From NCBI RefSeq assembly GCF_003286085.1, contig NW_020825288.1:10354001-10418000 (forward strand): a stretch of 64,000 nucleotides of DNA, written 5' to 3'. The notes beneath the pieces are model-generated. The model made no database searches. It saw only the letters and a list, made by a program, of their open reading frames with translations, and was not told the DNA's origin. This document shows positions 1 through 13,607 of this stretch, piece by piece (the first letter of the stretch is position 1; every line of letters begins with the position of its first letter). The translations under genes and the position numbers were made by a program. Source of the stretch: Drosophila persimilis. Its lineage: Eukaryota; Arthropoda; Insecta; Diptera; Drosophilidae.

Positions 1-2122
1 GTAAAAGATGATGATGATGGCCGGAATCTGTCAGAGGCAGAAGCAGGAGCTGCCTGGGGGAAAGGGCTATCGCATCAGCATATGGCCGAGTATCCCGCTT
101 CCCCTGCCCAGATCTGCCCCTGATAACAAAAGAGAAAAGAGTTATGGGTCTGTTCGTAACGAATATCCGAGATTCCAGGCTTGTGGCATAGCTCATGCTC
201 ATGCGTCCACTCAAAGTTATGGCCATAATGCCCCTTTATGGCCTTTTAATGTTATAACTTAATTAATTATTACGATATTCCATTTCCCCCCCGCCCTCAG
301 AGAAAAATAACCAACAACAGCATCAATAAATGCTGTTCATAAATATGCCTATGAATGTGATAGACAAAACACTTGGCCCACAAATACAAAACAGACAAAT
401 CTGCGGCAATAGGCATAGGGCTGGGCTTTTTACAAATGATACCCTCGCGAAGGGTAGTACCATTTTGTCAATAAATTCTCCTCCAGCAAAGAGTAATCTC
501 GTGGACTATTAACATTATGAGGTTATCCAATTGTGACCAAATTGGTATTGAGGTGTAAAACTCTTTATAAAAGTGGGGTTCATCTCTTCTTAGATTAGGA
601 CAGTGACTCTGAATTCTGATAATTTTCTATTCTAATATATTTTTTAGACTTTTAATCATTTTTAGATTTTGTGTGTGCTTATGATGGCTATAATACTCCC
701 TTTTCAAATCGAAGCCTATAGTTGTTTCCATTTGTTTTAAGTTTTGGTAGTGTTCTATGTAAAAACTGTTTCCCCATAAAAATGTTACGTCTAAGCCACA
801 GCTTACTGACTCTCATGTATACAAAGATCAACCGTGGATGAGGGAACAGATCAAACAATATTTGGATGAATTTGAAAGGGCATTTGGTGGCCTTCTGTGC
901 CACTGCTACGAGTATCTCTTCTACTGTTGGCCAGTTTTTGGTCATTCCAAGCCAACGAATGTATCGAATGCTGGACAAACTGATCGCACCGAACCAAACC
1001 GGTTATCTCAATGAACTTGAATTCCTGCTCATTTAAAATTCATTAGTTTTTATCTGTTTTTATTGCGACAGAGAACAAACAATGGATGCGTTGATTTATT
1101 AATTATTTATTTTCGTTTTACTTTACAAATAATGAAATTATGCTTCCAGCGCAGACAATGCAGCAAAAAAAGCCAATGTAACGCAAACAAAGCGATTCTG
1201 TCCGATTGTCTGATTGAAGGTGTCGCAGAGAATAAAACCCGGGTAAACTTGAGATCTAAAATGCTTTAAATGGAATTGGAATTCACACTTGCAGTTATAT
1301 TTCCCTCCTGTGGTCGTCATCATTCGGGGTGCTAAGCGTTTTCTAATGGACGCAAATAAAGTGGCTGCTCCTCTTACTCCCATATCCAGATCCAGACACA
1401 TCGGCAGCAGTCGTAAACTTGATTTCTTATGCACTCAACTGAGGGGCCCCATGGGTGCTTTGTTCTCACATGGAGGTGCGAATTTTTCAACCCGAAAGCA
1501 GATCAAAGATATTTGCATGTTGGCCCCAGCCGGGCCAGAGCACTCCATCTTTACCTCCACCTCCACCCAGCACTTCAATACAACTAACCATAGAGATTGT
1601 CTCTTGTCTCGTGCCTCGTGCGAGGGGTGTGTTTCCCCAAGGAGGGCTTCAGGTATTAATGGGTATAAATAACTCTTTGATGGGCAGCCGGTTATGAGCG
1701 GCTGCGGACTTTAGTTTGTTTGGTTAGCTGGCCATTTGTACAAAACACCTTAGCTTCTATACAAAATATGACAAGAAATCAACCGAAACCGGTTTCGGCT
1801 TTCAGTGTAATGTGATTTCGTTGGGAAACAACACTCGGGGAAAAAACGGAGAAAAAACACTGAAAAGTGTACGCCATGCTTAAAATGCTAAAAGATGTTT
1901 TCGGCTCGAGTGCCTGGCGCTGGGCAGGTTACTGCCTGCTGACTGTTGCCGGTTGCTGTGGTGTTGCTAATTAAGATTACAGACATCGATACTTTTCGGA
2001 ACGCAGTGGCACGTTCAGATACATACATATACATACATATGTAGGTACCTTATAAAAACGTTGCCAGAAGGCAGCTTGAGCAGATAGCTCCCCAAAGTGC
2101 TACATCAACGCCCAGTGACAGT

Positions 2123-2152
2123 GGCAGCGGCAGCGGCAGCGGCAGCGGCAGC
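2123..2152. repeat. (GGCAGC)5 hexanucleotide repeat
   Basis: Five perfect tandem copies of GGCAGC lie in non-coding DNA. They are flanked on the left by an imperfect copy (AGTGGC). Confidence 0.95.
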
Positions 2153-3098
2153 TGTGAGGGGAGGTGAGGTTTGGTTTGGTTTCCTCTTGGCTTATTAATT
2201 ATGTAGCTTAATTTGCGATTATGCAGATATGCATGGGCATAAATTTCGGGGAAATAGGCGGCCAGATAACTCACCTGCTAATGTATGTGCATATAGCCAA
2301 ATGATTCCATTCAATATTCCATCGCGCTCTGTCCTAATGGATCCACTGTTTTATTTTATTTTCTTCTCTTTTTTCTACTTGTTTTCTGTTCTGTTTGGTT
2401 TGGTTTTGCTTAGTTTTATTTTATTCCGATTCCCATTTCGATTGGGCTGCTGACCAGTCTTCTAATGAGGCCCAGACACGCCGTCTGCGCTGAGCTGTAG
2501 CTGTAGCTGGAGCTGCGATGAAACCAGAGATAGATGTTTCAATGAAACTTCAAGCCAAGCTAACTTCTTAACGAGCCAACACTCGGACTGCCCTCCAGTC
2601 CAGTCCCACTCTGATTGCACTCTTAATTGGTTCGGATTTACGTTCACACCTCTGTACTGTCCGCAGCTCAGTTTCGATTTCGATTTGGATTTCGCCAAGC
2701 GCACACTATCCGCACAATACAGCACAATAAAGCATACAATACATTTGTCATGTTGCCAAGTGTAATCAAGTGCCACTAAAGATCTCTCGAATCTCGCTCG
2801 TTTTGACAACTATTACCATAACAAATCAGCGCGCCTGCCGGTGACAGGCCAATTGAACCGCACCGCATCACACCGGACGGCACCGCACAGTACCACACTG
2901 CGAGCGAGGACAGGAAACAAAAATATTTACACGGCACTATCGAAGGGCTGACTGCTTCTGCTTAGGAGAGTGGTAGGAGAGGAGTAGGAGACAGAATACG
3001 ACGGAGAACAGAGCATTGAGGACGTGTCGGAGTCGGAGTCGGAGTCACCGAACAACAACATTGGCGAGGACGAGCCTGTGTGGGAAGAGGCTCTGAGG

Positions 3099-3122
3099 CC
3101 CGTGCCCGTGCCCGTGCCCGTG
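3099..3122. repeat. (CCCGTG)4 hexanucleotide repeat
   Basis: Four perfect copies of CCCGTG are followed by CCCCTGCC. About 70 bp upstream, near 3,026-3,047, is a second short array of GGAGTC/GTCGGA units. Confidence 0.95.
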
Positions 3123-5270
3123 CCCCTGCCTGGGCTATATCCTTGTGCCTCTGTTCTCCTTTTTTATGCCACAGTCGTAAATTCCAATTATCGACGAAGT
3201 CGGGGCACGGCAGCGCCTGCGAGAGCGACAGTGACAGTGGCACCACAAACCGAGCAATGAGCCTGCCGAATGAGGCAGATTGGAGGGGAATGGCACGGTG
3301 TGGAGTGGAGTGGAGTAGAGTGGTGTGGAGTGGAGCGGATTGGTTTCGAGTGGTACAGGGGCAAGGGAATTTAAGCGATTTCCAAAGTCAGGCTGGGCTA
3401 CTACTGTTTCCGATAGTTGTGGATTTTCACAAAATTTATTCGATTTTTTGAGTAATCCTTGTGCCGCATCACATCAGGTAATGCAATTGAGTTACGGCTT
3501 CAATATTCGGTTTTGATTTCCGTTGCCGGTACGATACGATTGTGCAAAAATACCGGCAAACCGAACGAGTCCGAGTACGAGTCGACAGACTCTTTCACAC
3601 TACGGGTACGAGTACGAGTACGAGGCTCAGGACTGGAGGCTGGAGATGGGATGGTTGGAACCGCACTTTGGTCATTGGATACGTTTGGTATTAACGAATC
3701 ATTTACATTTATCACTCTCGATGGTTTCATTAAGCACTTCAGCAAATCCTGTATCCGAATACAATGCCAGCACCAGCACCAACACCTGTGCACGCGCTCT
3801 ACTCACATATACGAAGACACACGGCGGCGCCTGTAGGGGTACGAGCCCGAGAGTGCGTGCGAGTGGTTGTGTGTGTGTCTGTGTGTGTGTGTGTGCGAGG
3901 GCCGCTTTAGATGGATACCCCGAAGCGAACGGATTGGGCTACATTTCCACTTGGGACGCTCGCGTTTTCCGTTTTCCGACAGCAACTTGTGTACCGTTAT
4001 AGCTTCGCCCGAAGAATGCCCAGAGTTAGTCGTTGCGTTGTCTGCTTTGATTTCTTTTCGAAATTCGAAAAACGAAACCCAAGCAAAGAGAGCGAGAGAG
4101 GAGCGCGCGTGGCCGAAGAGACAAGCATATGAAATACGAATCTGAAGAGAGCGCTCGCTCGAAACTTGGCACACGATATTCGAGCTCAACAGCAGAGTGG
4201 AGTGCGGCATTTCGTAAATTGTAGGCCGAAGCCGGACTATGCCATGGCAAATCTTTAAAGCCAACAAAAACCAGACAACAAAACGGCAACTGACAAATTT
4301 CCACCTCCCTGCCTCCTGCCTGGTCATTTATGCGTGAAGATTTCGCATCAAACTGGAGATATTCCCTGCGACGGGCGATAAAAGTTGTCGCTGTAAAAGT
4401 AATTAGAGCTAGACACGATTACTCGACAGAATCACTCTGCTTACCCGATAACTAATTGTTTCTACAAATTATTGGTGGTGCTATTCAAATGATATGGGAA
4501 AAATAAAAAGAAAAAGTACTTTACATACATACCTATGCATATGTATGTACGAAATGGTATGCGACGTAGTACGATTAAGTATTTAAGCAAAACCATATTC
4601 GAATCATACGAATAGATACAAATGAGCTTTTAAGAGGAAAAGGAAATATAAGAATTTACAAAAAATGTTCATATTTGTTACAGGTTTTCTTCTATATTTA
4701 AAAGGTTACCTAAACGAAAATTAGAACCTTTCGCAGGTGGTACTTTTTGATATTTTATTACAAGCGGTGAGATGGAACAACTGATGGAACAGTTGACCCT
4801 AACTAACTAAAATAATAGTATACATGCTATGTACAGAGCAATAAATGTTAAGATAACTACGGCTAGACACGATTACTTTTCGGACAATATGTAAAATAGC
4901 TAGATAGGAATAGTGATTCCATATAGGAATACACACCATGTGCACAATGTAAAAATATAACAATTTATTGATGTTTAATATGATTAAACTTATCAATCTG
5001 AACAATTTGATTTACAATATCAATATTTCGCCCAAAAAGAGCAAACAAAAAATGAATGATGAAATAATATCTGGGTAGGATGTGCGATGGGAGTCCGGGA
5101 GCGGAAATTTTATTCAAGATAATTCCTTCACTTGCCAATTCAAAATTAATTAAAGCAAACATCCGTGGCTTATTCACGAATTATTCACTTATCAATCAAT
5201 ATGTTTATTCTGTGACGAGCCAAGTCCATAAGTTGGCGCAGCGTTTCAAGTGGATTTCCATACACTCCTG

Positions 5271-5311
5271 CCCGCACCCGCACCCACACTCGCACCCGCA
5301 CTCGCACTCGT
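5271..5311. repeat. CCCGCA/CACTCG hexamer array
   Basis: This is an imperfect tandem array of six-base units alternating CCCGCA, CCCACA and CTCGCA types. It is non-coding. Confidence 0.85.
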
Positions 5312-8259
5312 ACTTTTATTTGGCGCAAAACATTGGGCCTTAATTCTGAATCGGCCAGATGTTATTCATCATGTGAGAGCGGCGGCACTGTTGTTCTTTA
5401 TCAAGTGATTGATGCGCAATATCCACACAATTTGATACGGAAAGAAAGTAGTAGTGAAGGAACGCACGAGCAATTTGCGCTAGCCAGCCCCAGCGGGAAG
5501 AGCGCCCCCCAATCCGAATCCGAATTGACTTTTGTAGATCGAGTCTGTGAGATATGGCTGCGGCACGGACAGGGGAGTGGCAGTGGTCCGGGTGCACGGC
5601 CACCCAAACGAATCCGCAGCGGAGAGTGCAATCACCTGGGAATGGGGAAGGAATCGAACTCCATTCGATGGATGCCCAGTCCGCGTCGGGGCGGGTCGGT
5701 GCGGGTCGGTGCCATGCTGCGCATTAAATCGTTAAAGTAACATATACAAATTAATGCAAACAAATACAAAATACACGAGCGTTGGGCTGCCGAAACGCAT
5801 TCGACTCCTCAATCGCGATCTGAACAGATTCGAAAAACAATTCTTCTCGGCTTCTCGGTGGCTGGCGAGTTTGTTGGTGCTCCAGATCTTGTCAATAGTT
5901 ACGACTTTCTGATGTGCCACGGAATGCTAAACAGATCAAAAGCATGGCACGTGGATGCGCCACCCCAACGTCTCCTACCAACCCCACCTTCTCCAGCTGC
6001 AACTCCAACGCGGACTCCCAAAAAACCCCGTCTGACAGAGATGAGGTGTGAGAAATCTCAAGTGAGATGGCAGTGCACTCAGTCCCCACCCACTCCGCCC
6101 CCAAATTCAAATACCCATGGTAGCCGTAGCCGTAGCCGCAGCCGCAGTCGCATCTCCCACTTCCCATTGACTTGGCTTTTATTTTGGACTTAGCACTAGG
6201 GATTTGTGGTTTATTTCTGGCACTGGTACTAGGACTGCGACTGCTTGCAGCACAGTTGCTGTGGCATGGGGCGGGGGGCTGGGCTGGCTAGCTCATAAAA
6301 TAGGTGTGGTCATATCATCAATAAATATTCTTTGACTGCTGGGCCGTTCAATAAAAAGAAGAGCAATGAGCAAATTAGGAAGAAATACACGGAATGTTTA
6401 GAATTGAAGAGAATAAGTTATGCGGGATGCAATGTAAAAATAGCAAGATGCATCTCCACCACGTAAACAAACCGCACTAAGATGCATCTCTGTTCGAGTG
6501 TGCGAGTGTGTATCTGTGAGTGGCTAATGGAAACACGAAACGGTGCGATCGCGTGCGCTGAGCGAACAACTGCCAGCGATAGTGCGGACCAATTTCTGGG
6601 AAATCCAGGTCCATTGTGTATTGTAGCCATTCACATTCCCATTTGCATTTGCTGGGCATTCGTCATGGGTCGCAGTCCCATCATACTAGTACAACAGTGG
6701 TCCCCTCCTTAGAATATCTCTATGCAAAACTGGGGCCAGCAGCAGCAGCATACATACATACATACATACGTACATATATACTTCGCCTTAAACGTTTAAA
6801 ATCTCATTTCTAGATGCCTTACATGTGTTTCTCTCGGCCCGAACATTTATTATACCAATCTCGGAACTGAGACTGTGTCTCTGTCCAATTTACATACGAG
6901 TATGATGCCAAAAGCTGAGTCTGTTTTGGCGTGTTTGCGAGTTGTCTTTAACGAATTGCTTGTCGAAGGCAACAATTAATAGCAGCGGCCAAATTAGTCG
7001 CAGCTCCGCCGTCCGCTGATGACTTAATGACAACTTCCTAATAAAAGCCAAGAATTTAATCAATTTATGAAGCTTTTACATTGGAGATACATGCGATTAT
7101 TTGGCCATTAAAATTTACATATCAATGGAAGACACTCGCTTACACAATCCCGCCTTACATTTGCCTCTGCCTCTGCTGCGGTGCTCCGTAGGAGGACAAC
7201 TAATTCATAAATATCCCATCAATTTGTATGCAAATAACACGATCAAATGAATTATAGAACCAATAGAGCTTTATACATATATGTATATGTATATGTGAAT
7301 AATAATGTCGCTGAATGATTACTGTTTATATATTATAAGTAAATCGTAATTCCGTTGAGCCATAGAATACAATAAAACCTTTAAATCTGAATGCAGGACT
7401 TCACTGTTAATGGAGTGGGAACCCTACAATATGTACTTTATGTAGGAATTACAATGGAAAATTCAAACGAAATCTATTTCTTCAAGTAAAGCCCATGTCT
7501 GTACCTTCGAGCGTGTCTGAGCTTCGGATATCAGCGATTGTTCCGTGCCGCGGCTCATTTACGTTTATTAGAAATGATTTTGTTTTGGAAACGGGCCTGT
7601 TCGACCCTCTAGGATGGAGCAGACTAGCGTGGCTTTGGATTTTGGTTGGATGGATATACATTGATTCCAATGAAATCCATACATCGCATCGATTTATCGC
7701 TGCACACATGCCATCGAAACCAAACCTTAATACGTGCTTAACTGTAACATTTCAATTTGCAATTTTCGACTCGATGTCTGTCCGGGGCAACGCTCGTCTC
7801 TCCGCCTATCTGTCTGCCTCTCTGTCCGTTACGCACTTGCCACGCCCTTCATGCTAAAATGTTTTTCAAACATGCAAAGATCATTTGCGAACACAAAAAG
7901 ATACACACGCATACACTCCCACGGAGACGGAGACGGAGACTGAGTAGCACTCAAGAACAGCCAAAGCACGAGCCAGAGCTGGTGCCGGTGCCGGTGCCAA
8001 TGCCCACGACCCAATGCTCAGAAACCGAACCCTTTGACATTGTTAAGTTTTGTATTTTTTTTTTGTTTTGTTCTGTTCTCGACCCGTGCGATAGAAGTAT
8101 ATGTATAATCAGAATTCGTAGGCACGCATTTTTGAATGGGCCACGACGGAGCGAGCTCCCTTTCCCCACCATCCCCCATCTCCCACTGAAAAAAGAAATG
8201 AATAACAGACATTGTGCGACGGCGGTGTTGTGCCTTATATGAGCGGGACACGACGAGTA

Positions 8260-8300
8260 ACGTATCGTAACGTATCGTATCCGTATCCGTATCCGTATCC
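8260..8300. repeat. CGTATCGTAA decamers plus (CCGTAT)3
   Basis: Two near-identical decamers (CGTATCGTAA, CGTATCGTAT) run directly into three CCGTAT hexamers, so the repeat unit changes length inside one array. Confidence 0.9.
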
Positions 8301-9074
8301 ATCGCCCGCTCAACGTATGTTCCCAGATAAGATACTTTATTGACATTGCGTGTCTAAACACTTTACCGCTACGCTACGCTAGTTATTGTTGCTGTCGTAT
8401 TTGATTGCGATTGTGCGCTTTAAGCTTATTTGCATACTCATATTTCTTCATTCGGCCCGTTCCCGAGTGCCCCTCTGCTGGTCTATCGGTCTGTCGGTCT
8501 GTCAGTTTGCGTGTTTCAGTTTAAGCCACACACGAGCATGTGTATCTATTAGATAGATTGGGCAAAGCAGTTTTAATCAGAAGAAACCCACTATTTATTG
8601 GGGTTTAATTTGGATACACGAAGTGTCCATGGAATATTCACCTGATCGCATGCAGTCAACGAATACGATATTAATAGAATCAACAGAACTACAGGTACTA
8701 ACAAAGAAGTTTACCAATCTGGGATGGTTGTCAGATACTCGCATCTTTTGCAGCTGAAGATAAAGATTGCTTAAAGAGGTTGCTCAAATTAAAAATCATG
8801 TATTTTCTACCTTTAGCCCAACACCGCTAAATTTATAAAAGAACATTTTCTTATTTCTTGTGCTCTTCGCCTCACGTGACAAAATCAATTTTAAATACAT
8901 ACATTAGTACAGCTAACCACCAGATATAGAGGCAAATACGGCATTTCCATTGGTATTCGTTAGTAATCCGCTCTAGGCTGTGCTACTAAATCGATTAAAC
9001 TCCTCCGGATACCGACAAGGCCGGCGGCGCGCTGCCCCTGGATCTGGTTTTCGTGAAAGGAATATACAGGATTG

Positions 9075-9723
9075 TCAATGGGAATCCGGATCTAAGTCCA
9101 TGGCGTCTAGGCAGGGATCGCAAGGACTGGGACAGTGCTGTGACGCACCCACCACGAACATTATGTCCTGCGGATTGATGCTGTTGTCCATGTTCCGCTC
9201 GCACTCGCTCCCTCCCACCCTGCGGATATTTCGAAAAGCCTTTGATTAGTATTGGATCTGAGTTGGTGACAGCGCTCTTTACATACATCGGCTGATCACT
9301 GCAACGGATGACCAGGCGGCAGAGGATCTGCAGCATACCGGCCGGCTCAGCCCCCTTACCCAACACGCACGTGTCCACGTGGATGATGTCACTCATCCCT
9401 GGTTCGATGCGCTCCGTGACCATGGTAGGGAAGGCTATCTCTCCGTTGCCCACTGCGCGATCGTCGTACTTTACCACGAACGTCATGCCGCATTCCTCGA
9501 GGGTGTGGCGAAGGTCGTTGGGCTCCGCCTCGAACTGAAGACCGCTGCCCGACTTGAACTCGTTGACATTGATCCGGCTCGAGGTGAGGGTCAATGGCAT
9601 GCGATTGAAGTTCACATCGATCACCAGCCGCTTGGGGTCGGCGATTTCTACGCCCTGTGCCTCCAGATTGGTGACCACGACGTCAAAGATAAATGTCTGA
9701 GGCGGTTCCTTGATCGGCTCCAT
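9075..9723 (-). CDS. Uncharacterised Drosophila C2-like family protein (DUF4776/DUF4788 type), one-base frame change near the C-terminus
   Basis: Single-exon gene on the minus strand, starting at the ATG at 9,723-9,721. The first ~165 residues form a beta-rich domain: FIFDVVVTNLEAQGVEI at the start, then SRINVNEFKSG, and IPG/SDIIHVDT-like strands ending in LCRLVIRCSD. From memory this is the layout of a fly-restricted family with a C2-like domain, but the Pfam assignment was not checked. The frame continues to 8,995, but past residue ~165 it becomes Arg-rich and non-family-like. Shifting by one base anywhere within 9,204-9,231 gives a tail containing ECERNMDNSINPQDIMF and a Cys-rich CPSPCDPCLDA motif that ends at TGA 9,077-9,075. 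The span of 649 bases is 216 codons plus one, which fits a single inserted base. It may be an assembly error in a G-rich run or a real disablement. Function is unknown. Confidence 0.7.
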
Positions 9724-11412
9724 CTTGAAGCAGGAAGCGCTAAACTTTGGTCGGAATCACTGGCAATCGCGAATTTAGTTGAGAGAATTAGGTTTGAAAA
9801 AATTAACTTTGATTAAAGAAAGCATTTCAGATACGACTACTTCGATGTTTCGGAAGAGCATCGACATACATCGACTATTCGACATATAGCCAATGCTCCA
9901 ACCAAAAAACAAAAAAAGAAACAGAACCTATTAGTCCAACATCTATCTTTCCGGCATTTAATCGACCCTTTATGTGTTGGTTTTATGTGCGTTATGCAGC
10001 ACTACCCCTCGGTCGGTTGCGTTTCTGCCTAGCTACGTTCTACGCGCCACAGGCTTCGGCTTGGTGTAACTTGCAGTTGCACGTCAACTCCAAATGGAGG
10101 TGGTTGGTTAAAAACCATTTGTAAATTGGTTTTCCATGTTGCTTATATAAAACTCAGAGTCTTACGAGTGTATAGGTTCGGAAAGTGGTTGAGCTGGCTA
10201 TTATAATCTCGGAGATCTCTGCGATCTTATGGCCGGACAGACTATCATGGATGAAACGAGTAGGCTGTTGGTGCTGATCAGGAATATATGCAATAATTCT
10301 CTACGATGTTTTATAAAGCAGAACAAGCAGATGGATAATTAGATAAAACACACAATACTTTAATTTATGTTAAAATATCCGACCTTATCTTTCAAAAATA
10401 TATTTTTTACTGCTACAGATGCTACATCAGCAGAAGTTTCAAAATGTTTCACTCTAAGATACAATTAATTTATACAAACATTATCACATTCTTCTATGAA
10501 AAAAAATTCCCATATGTTTTTACAGATCACCGATTGTTCTCGGTTTGAAACCATGCGGAATTGGGGACAATTTCATAGGCATATACATAGAGTGATTTTC
10601 AAGTGAGATTACATCAAATCAGGTTTCCAGATTTGCCTACGGAACTAAAATTTATGATCGCACTTCATCATTAGAGACTTCGAATTCGAAGCAGAGCAGA
10701 GTAGGCAGATTATAAATTTATGGGGCTTATTGTTATGAATGGGACAAGTTTTGACATCGCCTCGCCAGTTTCCGGTTATGCCTGATTTTCGAAGCCAAAT
10801 TAGGGCCTAATGTGATCTAATTTGGGCTTTGATTTCAACGCTTCTTTACTGCGTCCACACTCATTCAATAAATTGTGCTTCAATAGAGATTTCATTTGTG
10901 GCTCTGTTCGGGTAGTGATTGAGTGTTTTTGAGGCTGATTCGACCTGAATCAGTCCCCAGGAAAGGAAATTTCCTCACATCGAAAGTATGAAGGAATGCA
11001 AGGAATGTGATACGACGATGCTGTAGAGGAGCGGGTTTCTGTTGTCCAGATGTCTGAGTTCTGCCAGTTCCAAGGAAACCGGCAACGAATCAAGCCTCAA
11101 GTATCTGTCAGAGGCAATGAGGATGACGCCGTCGCTGTCGCCCCAAATCATTAATTTCACAAAACGTGACTTTTTTGCCATATGTTGAATTCTAATTCCA
11201 CTCATTAGGCGGCACACTGAGGGGGTCCACTGCCATTCTAAGCATATAGTAACTTCAAAAAGATGCAGACTGCACTTGTGACACGTTTCGTAATCTCTTG
11301 GCTGGTTTTCTTGGCCCGGCAAAGGCTGTTCTCCGCTGTTCTTGCTGGCTTTTCCATAAGCAGGCGACGACAAACAACATACGGCCTCCTCGAAGAAGCC
11401 CAGTTACACTTA

Positions 11413-11460
11413 CAGATGCAGATGCAGATACAGATACAGATACAAATGCAAATGCAAATG
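11413..11460. repeat. Graded hexamer array: CAGATG x2, CAGATA x3, CAAATG x3
   Basis: Eight uninterrupted hexamers occur in three blocks, each block differing from the others by one or two substitutions. This shows local expansion after mutation within a single array. Confidence 0.95.
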
Positions 11461-13040
11461 CTTACGCGCACTTGCATCCAAGCAGCAGAGATGGATGTGC
11501 TGCGGGTGGGGATCGAGCTGGAGGAGCCCTCAAGGAGCTGCTATTTCCGCAGCGGAAGGCAGCACATTTGCGCTTACCTTTTGTGCCCAAAGCCGGCTCG
11601 GAGCCCCAGCCAGAGTCTAATTAAAATAAGCAACATGGCGAGGGGCGGGGAAGGGCAGGACCAAGAAAGGTCTTTGGTGTGCTACGTTGCAGTTGCACTA
11701 GCGGATTAGTCAGAGTTCGCTATTCCAGCTACAGCTACAGATGCAGCGTTGCAGATGCAAACACGTTGCATAATTGGCCATTTCTGTGTGCAGTTGCCGC
11801 ACATCGTTCTCAATCTTAATTAACAAATATACCGGGAATGAAAGTGCCAGCGAAAAACGAAAGGAAAGCCCGCCCCGCCAAGCCCAGCAAGACAAAAAGC
11901 CAGCGAAGATGCGACATAAAATGCAATTTACGACTTGTCATAAAGGGAGACCCGCCATATAGTAAATCATTTTTTATGTAGCCAAGTCGCGAGCGGAGAG
12001 TAGAGGAGAGGACATCGCGCGCAGGGTCGCGACCATAAGTAGCTGCCTGCCTGTTTGGGCTACTAAAAACGCAAATAAGCCGAACATAAAATCCTTTAGC
12101 ACCTTTCAAATGCGAGCGCCGGATCCTTAGCCTTAGCCGTCGGACAGACCAAGACCCATGACCAGCCCCAGGTCCACACCAGGACCGGGAAGGGCTGACT
12201 GCCTGCTAAACGCGAAATTTACACAATCAACAAATGACATAAAATTGCTGCTGAATGGCACAAAACGAGAAAGAAACGAACACAACAAAGAAATGAAATT
12301 GCATGACAAATTCCCAGGGCGGGTCCGAGGCGAAGATGTCAGAGAAATGATGGACGATGATTATAAGAGTATCAGATGCCGATGAGGATGGGGGATGGGG
12401 ATGAGGGGATTGGGGAACAAGACGGGAAGACGGGAAGATGGGTTCTCGCAGCGAAACAACATTTTAAGTCCTCGAATTCCAACATGTGGAGCAATAATAA
12501 TAATTTTATTGTTTTAACAAAGGTACCAAACAGAAAGTTGCTTGAGCCACAGCTGAGCGGCTTTTAAAAACAAATCGCAAGGTGAACACGGCCTGGCTTC
12601 CTGGTAGACAGGCAGACGGAAAGACAGACAGACAGAGGAAGGCAGGACTCAGGAGACAGCAGGCGGCAGGCGGCCAGGACCAAGGAGGATAAGTGCCAGG
12701 CAAGCGTAAAGATACAAAACATACATATAAAGAGGTTTCGCCAGCGACGCTGTAAAATGTATGAAAAAAGGAAAGCAAATATAACAAAGCCAGGCCAAAC
12801 AGAGGCAAAGGACGAAGGAGACAGGCTTGAGGATGGCATCCACCTCCATCCCCCCCCTACCATACTCGTACGTATCTCCAGCCCGAAAACAAATAAAAAT
12901 GGCGAAATAAAGCTGAATAAGATCTGTAGCGAAATATTTTTATTGCCATTTTGGCGAGGGTGGGTGGGTTGGTGTTGGTGTAGGTGTGGGTGGGTGTCTA
13001 TGGCGGTGGATGTGGTCCGTGGGTGGTTCGCCTTTACGAT

Positions 13041-13064
13041 ATAAATATAAATATAAATATAAAT
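13041..13064. repeat. (ATAAAT)4 repeat
   Basis: Four perfect ATAAAT units lie in non-coding DNA. Confidence 0.95.
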
Positions 13065-13607
13065 AGAAGGTGGAAGGTGCATTCTGGGGGAGGGAGGGAA
13101 GCCGGTGAGCCAACATAATTTACGCGGCCATAATTTGTCATTAAAATCTTCAGAAATAATTTTATGTTGAAATGCAAATTTTGAATATACGACTCTTTTA
13201 TGCGAATCCAAAGGCACAAATGCGAGTATAGGCACATGTGCACATGTGTGTATGGGTACGTATATATAAATTGTTTCTATAAATTTACCAGAGCATACGA
13301 GATACGAGCACGAGTATGAGTTCTGGGCGGAGCGAAGCGGCGCAGGTGAGGAATGGGCCCGACTAAGAATGGCTAAGCTGGGGAGATTGCCTTGGTGGCA
13401 TGGCCTCTGATTTAGATGCATGTTATGCGGGTAATTGACTGGAACCAGCCAATCTGGCGACCTTGTCCAAGTCATTCATTTGCGAGGATATTATAGAATA
13501 TTTCCCACTGGGTGGGTGCGTTCCTGTGAGACTCAGATTCAATTTTTATTTTGCGTCCAAAGCAAGCAATCCATCTTCACTTCTCCCAAGTTAATAAATT
13601 GAATAAA

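Larger units (their letters stand above)
1..9074. other. Gene-poor spacer or intronic DNA, 1-9.07 kb
   Basis: I see no gene I can support here. Open frames are short or low-complexity and none has recognisable domains. The block carries many simple repeats (listed separately where clear) and GAGAG/CTCGCTC-rich stretches around 3.0-4.3 kb that resemble a Drosophila promoter or 5'UTR region. There is also an AT-rich interval at 4.4-5.2 kb. It could be intergenic DNA or introns of a gene whose coding exons lie outside the window. Confidence 0.5.
9724..13607. other. Non-coding spacer
   Basis: I see no supportable gene. AT-rich sequence at 10.2-10.9 kb is followed by GC-richer DNA with simple repeats from 11.4 kb onwards. 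Confidence 0.5.

Noticed and set aside
688..1020. Minus-strand frame of about 96 codons and a second overlapping frame, both protein-like
   Set aside because: There is no good ATG, the two frames compete, and no family is recognisable. It could be a decayed fragment, but I cannot support it.
3803..4327. 174-codon minus-strand open frame
   Set aside because: It runs through GT-repeat and GAGAG-rich promoter-like DNA, giving His-Thr runs. It has no domain, and overlapping frames on the other strand are equally open.
12564..13475. 303-codon minus-strand open frame
   Set aside because: It is composed of TATA, GTGG and AGACAG repeats (Ile-Tyr, His and Cys-Leu runs). It has no domain and lies in repeat-rich spacer.
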